64,000 bases of DNA from Anabaena sp. UHCC 0187 (GCF_009712035.1 NZ_VILB01000014.1:274086-338085); one strand, 5' to 3'; numbered from the stretch's first letter, positions 55,047 to 64,000 are shown. Made by a program: numbers and translations. Notes: a model not told the origin generated them from the sequence alone.

Positions 55047-56288
55047 ATGTATGGATGCCAACAAATATTAATCAGTCCCAACAAGGAGTTAGGAGCTATC
55101 CTAGAGTTCTTGTGTGGGGAGTCAAATAAACTTGCCAATTGCGGGACTTATTATGCTAGACAACTATTTTTTAAAACGGGTAAAATACCTAGCAAGTTTG
55201 ACTTACATCGTGAGTTAGCAAATAATTCACATTTTGGGGCGATGTATTCTCAAGCTGCACAGCAGTGTTTAACAACCGTTGCTGAATCTTTCAAGTCTTA
55301 TATTGGACTTTTAAAAGGAACTAAGAACGGTACGGTAACTCAAAAGCCTAAGTTACCTGGATACAGAAAATGTGGATTAAATCTCGTAACTTTTCCTGGA
55401 CAAGCTATTAAATTAAAGGATGGTAAACTAAGATTCCCATTAGGAACTAAGGTAAAAGTTTGGTTTGGGATTGACGCTTTTTATGTCCCTATGCCCTCAA
55501 ATCTAGAAGATAAAAACATTAAAGAATATCGGATACTGCCAAGAAACAATGAGTTTTATCTAGAGCTAATTTATAAAATATCTTCTCTAAAACCCGACGT
55601 AAATCTTGAGAATGTTTTATCAATTGATCACGGTTTGAATAATTGGCTAACCTGTGTCAGCAACGTTGGTACATCATTTCTAATTGACGGGCGCAAATTA
55701 AAGTCAGTGAATCAATGGTACAACAAGCGAGTTTCGGTTCTTAAAGAAAATCAACCTCATGGTTTTTGGTCTAAGCAGTTAGCATCAATAACTGAAAAGC
55801 GTAATCGCCAAATGAGGGATGCAGTTAATAAAGCGGCTAGAGTAGTTGTCAATCATTGCCTTGAAAACAAGATTGGTACTGTCATTTTTGGCTGGAATAT
55901 CGGTCAAAAAGACTCCATAAATCTTGGCTCTAAAACTAATCAAAAGTTTGTTCAAATCCCTACCGCAAAACTAAAATACCGCATTGCTCAACTTTGTGAA
56001 CAATACGGAATTAAATTTATTGAAACCGAGGAATCTTATACCTCAAAAGCATCATTCTTAGATAATGATTTTCTACCTAGGTTTGGCGAAAAACCCAAAG
56101 GGTGGAAAGAGTCAGGGAAAAGAGTTAGTCGGGGTTTGTATCATTCTCAGGATGGTACAAAAATAAATGCAGATTGCAATGGGGCAAGCAATATTTTCAG
56201 AAAAGTAGCGGTAAAGCTAGGATTAAATCTTGGTGGAATCAGTAGAGGCGCATTGATATCGCCGTTAAGATTATTTATTTGGTCTTAA
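55047..56288 (+). CDS. tnpB: TnpB-family RNA-guided nuclease/transposase, rearranged RuvC site
   Basis: A 413-aa IS605 OrfB/TnpB protein. RuvC-I is SIDHGLNNWLT (first Asp) and RuvC-III is NADCNGASNIFRKV (last Asp). The RuvC-II strand reads TVIFGWNIGQK, with Gly-Trp where the Glu of the usual V-V-x-E-D-L lies. A Glu pair appears further on in IETEESYTSKASF, as in TnpB clades with a relocated catalytic Glu. The usual C4 zinc finger (CxxC...CxxC) is missing, although the SYTSK motif that leads into it remains. ATG 55047 has AAGGGAG upstream. It is complete and may be active with an RNA from its 3' end. Confidence 0.9.
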   Translation: MYGCQQILISPNKELGAILEFLCGESNKLANCGTYYARQLFFKTGKIPSKFDLHRELANNSHFGAMYSQAAQQCLTTVAESFKSYIGLLKGTKNGTVTQKPKLPGYRKCGLNLVTFPGQAIKLKDGKLRFPLGTKVKVWFGIDAFYVPMPSNLEDKNIKEYRILPRNNEFYLELIYKISSLKPDVNLENVLSIDHGLNNWLTCVSNVGTSFLIDGRKLKSVNQWYNKRVSVLKENQPHGFWSKQLASITEKRNRQMRDAVNKAARVVVNHCLENKIGTVIFGWNIGQKDSINLGSKTNQKFVQIPTAKLKYRIAQLCEQYGIKFIETEESYTSKASFLDNDFLPRFGEKPKGWKESGKRVSRGLYHSQDGTKINADCNGASNIFRKVAVKLGLNLGGISRGALISPLRLFIWS

Positions 56289-56292
56289 GAAT

Positions 56293-56313
56293 CCCCGTCT
56301 CTTTAGAGCGGGG
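56293..56313 (+). other. Right-end hairpin of the IS605-like element (possible guide-RNA scaffold)
   Basis: CCCCG-T-CTC-TTTA-GAG-CGGGG starts five bases after the tnpB stop. In TnpB systems the omega/reRNA is made from the 3' end of tnpB through the right end, so this is the expected scaffold hairpin. GTGTCAA just after it is the likely element boundary. Confidence 0.6.
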
Positions 56314-56421
56314 AGTGTCAACCCTGTTAATAATTGAGTCTGGCAGCTAAACTAGATAAGAAAACTGTAATTTCTAGATTTGACAATTTCACCAGAAAAA
56401 CAGGAATAAAGGATAACTATT

Positions 56422-58308
56422 ATGGAAAATTTGCACAAAAAGGCTTTTTCGTCTCAGCGTCATGTTGTAACTGGGGTCATAGCTGCTGGGTTGATGATGT
56501 TACCGGGGATAGTTGGTGGTAGTCCCGTTTTAGCGCAGCAAAAAACAGAGCGGAATTCTTTAACCTATGGGGAATTGATTCAAAAGGCGGACAAAGGCGA
56601 AGTTCAAAAGGTAGAGTTAGATCAAACTGAGCAGACGGCTAGGGTTTATTTAGTGGGACAAAAGCCCGATACTCTACCTTTACAGGTGCGCCTTTTAGAT
56701 CAAAATACGGAGTTAATTAATAAACTTAGGGAAAAAAAGGTTGATTTTGGGGAAGTTTCCTCCGCTGGGAACAGAGCCGCTGTGGGGTTGTTAATCAATC
56801 TGATGTGGATTTTGCCCCTAGTGGCTTTAATGCTATTGTTTCTACGCCGTTCGGCAAATGCTTCTAACCAAGCGATGAATTTTGGTAAATCTCGCGCTCG
56901 GTTTCAAATGGAAGCGAAAACAGGGGTAAAATTTAATGATGTGGCGGGAGTTAAGGAAGCAAAAGAAGAATTAGAAGAAGTTGTTACCTTCTTAAAACAG
57001 CCAGAAAAATTTACAGCCGTAGGTGCAAAAATTCCCAAGGGTGTGTTGTTAATTGGACCGCCGGGAACTGGGAAAACCTTACTGGCAAAAGCCATTGCGG
57101 GGGAAGCGGGTGTACCTTTTTTCAGTATGTCTGGTTCGGAATTTGTGGAAATGTTCGTCGGTGTGGGTGCTTCCCGTGTGCGGGATTTATTTAAAAAAGC
57201 CAAGGAAAATGCTCCTTGTTTAATATTTATTGATGAAATTGACGCAGTAGGTAGACAACGGGGTGCGGGTATTGGTGGGGGAAATGATGAACGGGAACAA
57301 ACCCTTAACCAGCTATTGACGGAAATGGATGGTTTTGAAGGGAATACAGGGATTATTATTATTGCTGCTACCAATCGTCCAGATGTCCTCGATTCGGCTC
57401 TGTTACGTCCAGGACGCTTTGATAGACAGGTGATTGTGGATGTCCCCGATTTGAAGGGAAGACAGGAAATTTTGATAGTCCACGCTCAGAATAAGAAGAT
57501 TGATCCCAGTGTATCTTTAGAAGCGATCGCTCGGCGCACTCCTGGTTTTACCGGTGCAGATTTAGCCAATTTACTCAACGAAGCTGCAATTCTCACCGCC
57601 AGAAGACGCAAAGAAGCTGTTACTGATTTAGAAATTGATAACGCCATAGATAGAGTAGTTGCGGGTATGGAAGGAACTGCTTTAGTAGATAGCAAAAGTA
57701 AACGCTTGATTGCTTATCACGAAGTCGGACACGCTTTGGTCGGTACGTTGGTTCAAGGTCATGATCCTGTACAAAAAGTTACCCTCATTCCTAGAGGACA
57801 AGCGCTAGGTTTAACTTGGTTTACTCCCAATGAAGAACAGGGTTTAATTTCCCGTTCCCAAATTTTAGCCCGCATTGCCGCAACTTTAGGCGGTCGCGCG
57901 GCTGAGGAAGTCGTTTTTGGAAAAGCGGAAGTCACCACAGGTGCGGGAAATGATTTACAACAAGTTACCAATATGGCACGACAAATGGTGACAAAATTTG
58001 GGATGTCTGATTTGGGTCCAGTTTCTTTGGAAAATCAAAATAATGATGTATTTTTAGGGCGTGACTGGGGAAATAAATCTGAATATTCTGAAGACATTGC
58101 TGCTAAAATTGATGCCGCAGTTCGGGAAATTATTAGTCACTCCTATATTCAGGCTAAAGAAATAATCCAAGAAAACCGTTTAATTTTAGAACGGGTAGTG
58201 GATATGTTGATAGAACAAGAAACAATTGAGGGTGATGTGTTCCGGAAGATTGTTGAGGAAAATACGGAAATCAAAGTCATTAATGAGCCAGTAGCCGTAA
58301 CTTATTAG
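56422..58308 (+). CDS. ftsH: ATP-dependent zinc metalloprotease FtsH
   Basis: A membrane AAA protease that degrades damaged membrane proteins, in cyanobacteria notably photosystem II D1. N-terminal hydrophobic segment ([19 protein letters not shown]), a lumenal or periplasmic domain, a second helix ([20 protein letters not shown], about 118-137), AAA domain with GPPGTGKT and [13 protein letters not shown] region [20 protein letters not shown], then the protease with HEVGH zinc site. The 628 aa and layout resemble the FtsH1/FtsH2 type; which paralogue cannot be decided from one copy. Start ATG 56422 follows GGATAACT. The mobile element ends about 100 bases upstream, so its promoter may have been altered. 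Confidence 0.96.
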   Translation: MENLHKKAFSSQRHVVTGVIAAGLMMLPGIVGGSPVLAQQKTERNSLTYGELIQKADKGEVQKVELDQTEQTARVYLVGQKPDTLPLQVRLLDQNTELINKLREKKVDFGEVSSAGNRAAVGLLINLMWILPLVALMLLFLRRSANASNQAMNFGKSRARFQMEAKTGVKFNDVAGVKEAKEELEEVVTFLKQPEKFTAVGAKIPKGVLLIGPPGTGKTLLAKAIAGEAGVPFFSMSGSEFVEMFVGVGASRVRDLFKKAKENAPCLIFIDEIDAVGRQRGAGIGGGNDEREQTLNQLLTEMDGFEGNTGIIIIAATNRPDVLDSALLRPGRFDRQVIVDVPDLKGRQEILIVHAQNKKIDPSVSLEAIARRTPGFTGADLANLLNEAAILTARRRKEAVTDLEIDNAIDRVVAGMEGTALVDSKSKRLIAYHEVGHALVGTLVQGHDPVQKVTLIPRGQALGLTWFTPNEEQGLISRSQILARIAATLGGRAAEEVVFGKAEVTTGAGNDLQQVTNMARQMVTKFGMSDLGPVSLENQNNDVFLGRDWGNKSEYSEDIAAKIDAAVREIISHSYIQAKEIIQENRLILERVVDMLIEQETIEGDVFRKIVEENTEIKVINEPVAVTY

Positions 58309-58322
58309 TTTCGATAATCCTT

Positions 58323-58350
58323 GTAGAGACGTTCCATTGAACGTCTCTAC
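58323..58350. terminator. Perfect hairpin after ftsH (GTAGAGACGTTC type)
   Basis: GTAGAGACGTTC-CATT-GAACGTCTCTAC: twelve pairs with a four-base loop, 15 bases past the ftsH stop. This is a dispersed cyanobacterial palindrome and probably serves as the ftsH terminator or 3' stabiliser. Confidence 0.7.
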
Positions 58351-58434
58351 ATTACTTTAAACAAAAATCTCCCCATAGTCGGATTTAGCAGCAGATAAAA
58401 GCTAAAATTAGGAATTGGAGAGTTAACTGATGCC

Positions 58435-58812
58435 ATGTTTGACATATTGCCTTTTCGCCTGGAAATAGATAAAATTGCCATCGCTGGAGCTTGTTTATGG
58501 GCTTTAGCATTGTATGTGAGTTTTTCCCAAATTAGAGAATGGGTAACAACACAACTCAACCGCTGGTTTAATTTTGCTGAACGTTCCCTTTATACCAGTC
58601 AATCAGAATTTGAAAAGACTCGCAAAGCCAGAGAAGCTCAAAATTCCTTTTATGCTTCACTATTTAGCATTTTCCCATTTTTGATATTTGGTGGTTTATC
58701 TAACTGGATTTTAGATATCAGTTTAGGTAATAGTTGGGGAATTAGCATTGGGATACTGGCTTGTATGGGTGCTGGTGTGTATGAACTAGGACGCAGACAA
58801 GGGGAAGAGTAA
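58435..58812 (+). CDS. Small membrane protein of unknown function (125 aa)
   Basis: No family named. Three hydrophobic segments (IAIAGACLWALALYVSF; LFSIFPFLIFGGLSNWIL; WGISIGILACMGAGVYEL) flank a charged central part (REWVTTQLNRWFNFAERSLY, SEFEKTRKAREAQ). The N-terminus is short and the last residues ELGRRQGEE are charged. It probably lies in the cytoplasmic or thylakoid membrane. It follows ftsH by about 125 bases on the same strand, behind the hairpin at 58323-58350, and converges on the type IIG gene with a two-base gap. Confidence 0.75.
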   Translation: MFDILPFRLEIDKIAIAGACLWALALYVSFSQIREWVTTQLNRWFNFAERSLYTSQSEFEKTRKAREAQNSFYASLFSIFPFLIFGGLSNWILDISLGNSWGISIGILACMGAGVYELGRRQGEE

Positions 58813-58814
58813 AT

Positions 58815-61800
58815 TCATGTACTTTCAATAATAGTTATTTCTGCATCAGTTAATTCATAGAGTTCATAAACTAATTGATTGATTTGTCTATCAGTTGCTT
58901 GAATTTGTTGCTGAATCATTCTTTTTGCTGGGGGTGTATTTACCTCATTGATTTTTTCATGGAGAGAAAGCATTTGTTGTACTAAATTAACAATTAAATC
59001 ATGTTTTTGCTTCTGTGGAATTTGAGACTTATCAATAACTTTAATAGGAAGATTGCGAATAAACCGAGATTCAAAACTATAGTAACCGCCTCTCATTGAT
59101 GTAGATGATTTTTTGAGATAAAATTCTAGGACTTTACTATTTAATAATCCTAAAATGTATTCCCATGAATAACCAGATTTTACTAAAATTCCATATCCTC
59201 CAGCGACACCACCTGTAAAAAAGATTTCCCCTGTTTTATCCCATGTAAATGATGAACTTGTAGCAATATCAGGAGTAAATATTTTTGGTAAAGCCATGAC
59301 ATTTAAAGCTTGAAATCTACTATATCCATACCAATTTTCTCCTAACATCTTACTATTTTCTCTACTTTCTAAATAATTTTTATTATCTAGTAAATAATTC
59401 CAGGTTAAAGGATATTCTCTTTCAAAGGTATTCATGGAAATTAATTCCATTGAACCATTATTTTTAAGCATATAGGGAAAGATAATCAACTTATTAGTTT
59501 TAGACAAATAATATCTTTTACTATCACCACCTTTGATTAAAGGATGTAGTAACTTAGATTCTAACCAATATGCTATTTGTTTTTGTTTAGAAAAAACTTG
59601 AATTAAATTATCTTCCCGTGATAATTCTTCTAAGATATATATTTTATCAGCACTGGTTTTAATTCCTTGAAAAATTCTCTCTGTTACATCTTCTAGTGTA
59701 GATTTAATTTGTTGTAATTTAGTAAATATTTTAGCATCTTCTCCCAGAATAAAATTCCATTCTGAAGCTGAAACTAATGAATGATTAATAATTCCTGTTT
59801 GACTATTATTGTTGATTTTCCAATCCATTAAATCAATCACTTTTTCCATTTCTAAATCAGATTGTTGTGATTTTTTTAGAAAAAGCAAACAAGTATAAGT
59901 TGAGACTTTAGGAAAGATTTGTTGATCTCCAAAATGCACTATTTTATTCAGATATTTACCCTCAGCAATTAACTTCCTGATAGATTCTCCATATTGAGCA
60001 TTAAAAAACTTATGAGGTAAAATAAAACCTAAATAGCCATCTTTTCTTAATAACTCTAATCCCTTTTCGACAAAGACAACATAAATATCATAATTTCCCT
60101 TACTAGCAGAAATATACTGTCGTTTATAAAATTCAACTTCCAATACAGCCCATTCTTTTAAAGCTTGAATTCTAATATAGGGAGGATTACCAATAACTAC
60201 ATCAAAACCACCTCGTTTCATAATAGCAGAAAAAGCCGATTTCCAGTCAAAAATATTAACTCTATAAGCCGTAGCTTCGTCCAAAAAACTTAATTGAGTA
60301 TGTTGATAAAATTCTCCATCTATCAAGGTATTACCACATTGAATATTATGATCTAAATCAGGTAAAGCCCTTTCTTTAAACAACTGTAATTGTCTGGTAA
60401 TTGTTTCTCCTGATTCTCCTTCTAATACCTTTAATAACAAAGATAATTTAGTTGTTTCTACCGCTTGTTGATCAATATCAACACCATAAATGTGAGTTAA
60501 TAAAATTTGCTTCCTCTCACTTGCAGTTAACCGCCATTGATGCTCTGAAATTTGATAGAATTTATTTTTGTATTTCTTGGGATTTTGCAGATATTGTTCT
60601 AAATACCAATCTAGGATAAATTGATAAGCCACAATTAAAAAAGAACCCGAACCACAAGCAGGATCAAGAATTGTTATATCTTGGATTTTTTCTGGTTTCT
60701 TATTTTCTAAAACTTTACCAATAGTTTGTTTAATGATATAATCAACAATATAACTAGGAGTATAATAAACACCTCCAGCCTTTCTTACTTCCGGTTTATC
60801 TTCAATAACTGCTTGACGACTTGCAGATATTTGAATGACTTTACCTAAAAATTGTTCATACACTTGTCCTAAAATTTCCACAGGAATCACAGAAAACTCA
60901 TAAGGACTTTCTGGAGGATAGAGTTTTCTAATAATTGATGTTAAAATAGAATCATCTATGCTTAAATTTAAAGTAAAATCATCAGTTCCTTCTCGTCCTT
61001 TTTCAATTTGAAAATGGAATAACCCCGAATTATAACGATAATCTGCATTGATAAATAACCGCCCTAATTCTTGATAGATATTCTCTAATTTCAATAAATT
61101 CCATAACTGTTCATAAATTTCTATTCCCCTATCTTCACAAATGCGTAAAAATACAATTCTATTAATCGTCATTTGTACCGCAAAATTTAACTCTCTTTGT
61201 TGAATTTGAGGATTTCGCCAAATAAGATTAGCAGCCAAATTTTCTCGCCAAATTTCAATCTCCTGGAGAAAGGCTTTATCAACAGTAATCCCGGCTTTAA
61301 CTTTAGTTTCCGCAAACCTTTCTAAAGAACCTTTTAACACAGCTTCCTTAGAAAAAAGATCATAAATCTCTTCCCATTTATCAATATATTCTGTATAATT
61401 AAAGTGTTTGATTCTAGCTATTGATGCTGAATCATTTTTGTTTGGCATAATTCGACAGTCATAAACTGCAAATTCTTCAAAATCTGTTAAAATACTTAAA
61501 GCTAATTTTGCAGACCATCCATAACGTCTCACTTGAAAAGCTGCACTAATATTTTTACCAACATTAACAGCAGGTTTTTTAGCTTCAACAAAAAACTTTC
61601 TGACTCCACCAATCCGAAAACTATAATCAGGGGCTTTGGCTTTATTTGCATCACTAATTTTTAAAGAATCTTCATGAACAACATCTTTATAAATATCAGA
61701 AACTTGTCGTTCATTGCCAATATCCCATCCTAAAGCAGCAAATAAAGGATTAATAAATTCAATTCTAGTTTGTGTTTCATTAATTCCCCCCACACGATAT

Positions 61801-61859
61801 AATTCTATCGAAGAGTGAAAATGTTCAACAAGTTGAATAATACTATCAGGTGCTTTCAT
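58815..61859 (-). CDS. Type IIG restriction-modification enzyme (Eco57I-like)
   Basis: A single 1014-aa chain with nuclease, methyltransferase and specificity parts. The N-terminal PD-(D/E)xK region is APDYSFRIGGVRKFFVEAKKP (about 78-98: Asp then Glu-Ala-Lys). The helical linker leads to an N6-adenine methyltransferase with motif I LDPACGSGSFLI (about 400) and catalytic motif IV GNPPYIRIQ (about 555). The C-terminal target-recognition region includes FFTGGVAGGYGILVKSG and MRGGYYSFESRFIRNLPI. All active sites look intact. No separate methylase or specificity gene is near, as expected for IIG enzymes. Recognition sequence unknown. Confidence 0.9.
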   Translation of the reverse strand: MKAPDSIIQLVEHFHSSIELYRVGGINETQTRIEFINPLFAALGWDIGNERQVSDIYKDVVHEDSLKISDANKAKAPDYSFRIGGVRKFFVEAKKPAVNVGKNISAAFQVRRYGWSAKLALSILTDFEEFAVYDCRIMPNKNDSASIARIKHFNYTEYIDKWEEIYDLFSKEAVLKGSLERFAETKVKAGITVDKAFLQEIEIWRENLAANLIWRNPQIQQRELNFAVQMTINRIVFLRICEDRGIEIYEQLWNLLKLENIYQELGRLFINADYRYNSGLFHFQIEKGREGTDDFTLNLSIDDSILTSIIRKLYPPESPYEFSVIPVEILGQVYEQFLGKVIQISASRQAVIEDKPEVRKAGGVYYTPSYIVDYIIKQTIGKVLENKKPEKIQDITILDPACGSGSFLIVAYQFILDWYLEQYLQNPKKYKNKFYQISEHQWRLTASERKQILLTHIYGVDIDQQAVETTKLSLLLKVLEGESGETITRQLQLFKERALPDLDHNIQCGNTLIDGEFYQHTQLSFLDEATAYRVNIFDWKSAFSAIMKRGGFDVVIGNPPYIRIQALKEWAVLEVEFYKRQYISASKGNYDIYVVFVEKGLELLRKDGYLGFILPHKFFNAQYGESIRKLIAEGKYLNKIVHFGDQQIFPKVSTYTCLLFLKKSQQSDLEMEKVIDLMDWKINNNSQTGIINHSLVSASEWNFILGEDAKIFTKLQQIKSTLEDVTERIFQGIKTSADKIYILEELSREDNLIQVFSKQKQIAYWLESKLLHPLIKGGDSKRYYLSKTNKLIIFPYMLKNNGSMELISMNTFEREYPLTWNYLLDNKNYLESRENSKMLGENWYGYSRFQALNVMALPKIFTPDIATSSSFTWDKTGEIFFTGGVAGGYGILVKSGYSWEYILGLLNSKVLEFYLKKSSTSMRGGYYSFESRFIRNLPIKVIDKSQIPQKQKHDLIVNLVQQMLSLHEKINEVNTPPAKRMIQQQIQATDRQINQLVYELYELTDAEITIIEST

Positions 61860-61888
61860 ATTTAAAAAAACCTCAATTTTATATATAT

Positions 61889-63130
61889 CTATAATAACTC
61901 TTTCTTCACCAAAATTGCCAATTTCTCCGCAGCACCACCTTCACCCCTAACGCTGCGTAATTTATCCCGCATATCCTCTAACTTCTCTGGATTTGCTAAC
62001 AAGTCTAAAACCATTTCTCCCACTGCTTCCGGTTGCAATTTACCTACTAATTCGGGGACAATTTCTGCTTGCGCCCAAATATTTGGCCAAGCAAATAAAC
62101 CCTTACGTCTCAACACCCACCAATTAATTAATTTAGCAAAACTAGCACCTACTCCCGGTAAATTTGCTAATATTCCTGGTAAACCATCCCAAGAACGCAT
62201 AGCATCTAATTGTTGAGTTGGTAATAGGACAATCATAGGTACAGCTAACGCCCCTAATTCGGCGGTATTTGCCCCAACTGTAGTTAAACAAAGAGAACAT
62301 TGGGATAATGAATCATAAACTGGATTTTCTTGTTTTAATTCCACTATTAACCCAGTAGTAGTTGTGAGAAAATTACCGGATAAAGATGCACCTTGAAAAC
62401 TAAAAGCTTTTGTAAATGAATTAGTTTCAGGATTAGCAAAACTGGCTAAAGTCGGTAAATCTAAAGTTGGTGCGACAGGAATAAAAAACTTTATTTCTGG
62501 TTCTTTATGATGAATATATTCAGCAATAGCTAACATTAAAGGTACACCTTGAGTTAACTTTGCAGATTTTGAACCCGGTAAAATTCCGATTAGTTCAATT
62601 TTAGATTGAGGATTTTCAATTTTAGATGTTATTTGATTTTTTGCTGCTTCTAACATCAAATCACCAACAACAGTGAATTTATCAGCATATTTAGAAGAAA
62701 CATTTTTTGTAACTTGCGCTTTCATAATCGCAAATTTATCTATAAAATTATGCCAACGCGCTGACCATTCCGCATAAACTACAGTTTTATATCCTAATTT
62801 TTTACCAATAATCACTGGAAAAATTTGATCACCACCTAAAAATATGACCACACCTTGATTTCTCCATTCCCAATTTTGGGCGGTTTTTCCCCACAGTAAA
62901 AATTGCCAAAAATATTCGGGTGCTTGAACTCTATCAACCTCTGGATAACCCAATGCTATAGCAGCTTCTTTCCCACTAGCATGAGGACAAGGTGATAATA
63001 TTACAGAAATTCTTACTTGAGCAATATCATGTCCTAATTGTTCTCTCAATGCCTTAACAACAGGACGTACCCAGGTTGTAACCTCCCCTGGTCCATTGGA
63101 AAGAATGAGAATATCTACTGGTGTAGTCAT
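61889..63130 (-). CDS. Lipid-A-disaccharide synthase-related protein
   Basis: A GT-B-fold protein related to LpxB but in the separate cyanobacterial group. The N-terminus DILILSNGPGEVTTWVRPV is that group's hallmark (LpxB itself reads ...AGEASGD). Later parts include VIFLGGDQIFPVIIGKKLGY, GILPGSKSAKLTQG (sugar-nucleotide loop) and CLTTVGANTAELGALAVPMI. It has no membrane segment. The true substrate is not established; cyanobacterial lipid A synthesis uses LpxB proper. It ends 29 bases ahead of the IIG gene on the same strand. Confidence 0.88.
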   Translation of the reverse strand: MTTPVDILILSNGPGEVTTWVRPVVKALREQLGHDIAQVRISVILSPCPHASGKEAAIALGYPEVDRVQAPEYFWQFLLWGKTAQNWEWRNQGVVIFLGGDQIFPVIIGKKLGYKTVVYAEWSARWHNFIDKFAIMKAQVTKNVSSKYADKFTVVGDLMLEAAKNQITSKIENPQSKIELIGILPGSKSAKLTQGVPLMLAIAEYIHHKEPEIKFFIPVAPTLDLPTLASFANPETNSFTKAFSFQGASLSGNFLTTTTGLIVELKQENPVYDSLSQCSLCLTTVGANTAELGALAVPMIVLLPTQQLDAMRSWDGLPGILANLPGVGASFAKLINWWVLRRKGLFAWPNIWAQAEIVPELVGKLQPEAVGEMVLDLLANPEKLEDMRDKLRSVRGEGGAAEKLAILVKKELL

Positions 63131-63427
63131 TTAATTATTACCTAATAAGTTATAAAATATGATTATACTGATATAATTAATGAAAGCAATAAAACCAAAT
63201 ATAGAAGTCAGAATCTCAATTAGACCTAGGGACAGAGTATCTAAAGTTTTGTATCATAGTTAATCAAATTCATAACAAAATCAAATAACAATGTATCATA
63301 CTAATTAGTAGCGTAAATGTGCAATGCTTTCCTTGCTGTTTTCAAAGGATATCAGGTAAGCTACGCCCTGATTTACTAATAGCAGAATGTGTAAGCTTTG
63401 ACGGGTCAACCTAATTGGGTAATACTG

Positions 63428-63535
63428 ATGTCTAAGGAAAAAAAAGGTAATAAAGAAGTTAAAAAGCCTAAGAAAGATGCCAAGGACAAAAAAGAGAAAA
63501 AAGACCCAAACAGATATGATGGTTTAGGCAAGTAA
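63428..63535 (+). CDS. Small Lys-rich protein (35 aa)
   Basis: A 36-codon gene reading MSKEKKGNKEVKKPKKDAKD, then KKEKKDPNRYDGLGK, then TAA. It is more than 40% lysine with an ordered-looking end (DPNRYDGLGK). Cyanobacteria encode similar tiny Lys-rich proteins, none with a known role that I can name. A strong 12-pair hairpin 70 bases downstream (63608-63643) fits as its terminator. The upstream gap (63131-63427) shows no gene; the ribosome-binding site is weak. Confidence 0.5.
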   Translation: MSKEKKGNKEVKKPKKDAKDKKEKKDPNRYDGLGK

Positions 63536-63607
63536 GAAAGAGCAATTTCATGAGAATTTCTGGTAGGGTATAATAAGGGTTTTAGGCTTTTAGCTTTTAA
63601 CAAATTA

Positions 63608-63643
63608 ATGGAATTATCCGTGTAGATAGATGGATAATTCCAT
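63608..63643. terminator. Strong hairpin, likely bidirectional terminator
   Basis: ATGGAATTATCC and GGATAATTCCAT pair perfectly over 12 bases around a 12-nt loop, followed on the plus strand by TTGATTTTA. It lies between the Lys-rich gene (+) and the converging partial gene (-). Confidence 0.7.
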
Positions 63644-63746
63644 TTGATTTTACAAGTAATTATCAATTTTTTTTGATCATTATTTCAGTCATTTTATGAT
63701 AATCAACCTGTTCCTAAACCCGGATTTCTCACAAGCAATTGGTTTC

Positions 63747-64000
63747 TCACTTTCTAATCAGGTCTATCTGTGTCACCGCATAAGGCTCACCATTCAAGCA
63801 CTTACGTAATTCAGCCTTTGCAACCAGACCACTATGCCACATGATTTTAGCGATCGATTTACCATCTATTTGTAAATCAAAACGCTGGACATCTTCCATG
63901 TTTGTCAAAAGTGCATCCATTGTTGGGACAGCCACAGCAATTGAACCAAATGAATGATCGGGGTTTGAGTAATTAAAAGCTTTAACTGTTACGGGAGGCT
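63747..64000 (-). CDS. C-terminal part of an uncharacterised protein, cut by window edge
   Basis: The frame stays open from the stop at 63747 to the end of the window: PPVTVKAFNYSNPDHSFGSI, AVAVPTMDALLTNMEDVQRF, DLQIDGKSIAKIMWHSGLVA, KAELRKCLNGEPYAVTQIDL, IRK. The start is outside. An internal GTG near 63935 would give 62 residues but would drop protein-like sequence, so I prefer a partial gene. No family recognised; it looks soluble, mixed alpha/beta. Confidence 0.55.
   Translation of the reverse strand, partial: PPVTVKAFNYSNPDHSFGSIAVAVPTMDALLTNMEDVQRFDLQIDGKSIAKIMWHSGLVAKAELRKCLNGEPYAVTQIDLIRK

Larger units (their letters stand above)
54733..56321 (+). mobile_element. IS605/IS1341-like element (tnpB plus divergent RHH gene)
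   Basis: The element has no tnpA. The left end is near 54733, where GAAAGCCCCTGAGAAACTCC and the ACTCCGAACGGAGT hairpin begin. The right end is near 56318-56321 (TCAA), after a GC hairpin at 56293-56313. It carries tnpB and a divergent RHH gene around a 14-bp inverted repeat. Ends are inferred from hairpins and resemblance to IS605-family ends, so they may be off by some bases. It separates the epimerase promoter from ftsH. Confidence 0.65.

Noticed and set aside
56904-57374. 156-codon minus-strand open frame inside ftsH
   Set aside because: Antisense to the AAA domain, with Ser/Pro-rich composition and no homology that I can see.

Overview
The window looks like chromosome of a filamentous, heterocyst-forming cyanobacterium (order Nostocales; a low-GC Anabaena/Dolichospermum/Aphanizomenon-type genome is the best guess). 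The reasons are direct: a photosynthetic NDH-1 subunit (ndhM), carboxysome shell genes ccmK3-ccmK4, a HetZ-related protein, the GUN4 fold, many GCGATCGC (HIP1) octamers, and heptanucleotide STRR repeats typical of these genomes. No rRNA, tRNA or CRISPR array was seen.

Layout. 0.7-1.0 kb: ndhM. 1.3-13.8 kb: the most unusual block, with a zinc-ribbon/PP2C membrane protein, a CHAT-FHA protein (caspase-like His/Cys dyad), an unrecognised 212-aa protein, then on the opposite strand a vWA-TM-FHA-like protein, a tubulin/FtsZ-superfamily protein (AGGTGSG signature) and a 1014-aa coiled-coil membrane protein. The minus-strand trio is bracketed by two copies of a MITE-like repeat. 13.9-25.7 kb: a dxs remnant, DUF1499, typA, a small RHH protein, a Ser/Thr kinase fused to GUN4, an HD phosphohydrolase, prs, a second Ser/Thr kinase with a PTPTET tail, bioD, an M20 amidohydrolase and an SLH protein. 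An orphan terminator between prs and the second kinase points to a small RNA. 25.9-36.4 kb: rpiA, a giant CBS/GAF/PAS hybrid histidine kinase with a paired REC-kinase, an aldo/keto reductase, a coiled-coil protein, a MASE1-GGDEF cyclase and an alpha/beta hydrolase.

36.5-46.9 kb: ccmK3-ccmK4, the HetZ-related gene, a Crp-family regulator, a methyltransferase overlapping a PrsW-like protease, a tandem QueD fusion, a tnpB remnant, coaD overlapping a DivIVA-like gene, a 17-unit heptamer array, lgt and cobM. 47.0-54.5 kb: a 1793-aa Ser/Thr-His kinase, and a DUF1611/dipeptide epimerase pair. 54.7-56.3 kb: an IS605-like element with tnpB, a divergent 52-aa RHH gene not longer than 53 codons and a 14-bp inverted repeat between them. 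56.4-64.0 kb: ftsH, a small membrane protein, a solitary type IIG restriction-modification enzyme, an LpxB-related protein, a Lys-rich 35-aa protein and a gene running off the right edge.

The window is signalling-rich: three Ser/Thr kinases, one PP2C, two FHA-type domains, three histidine kinase proteins and one diguanylate cyclase. The tubulin-like/vWA/CHAT-FHA/PP2C block is the best candidate for a poorly described multi-component system. Calling it one system is inference from adjacency and domain logic, not something the sequence proves.
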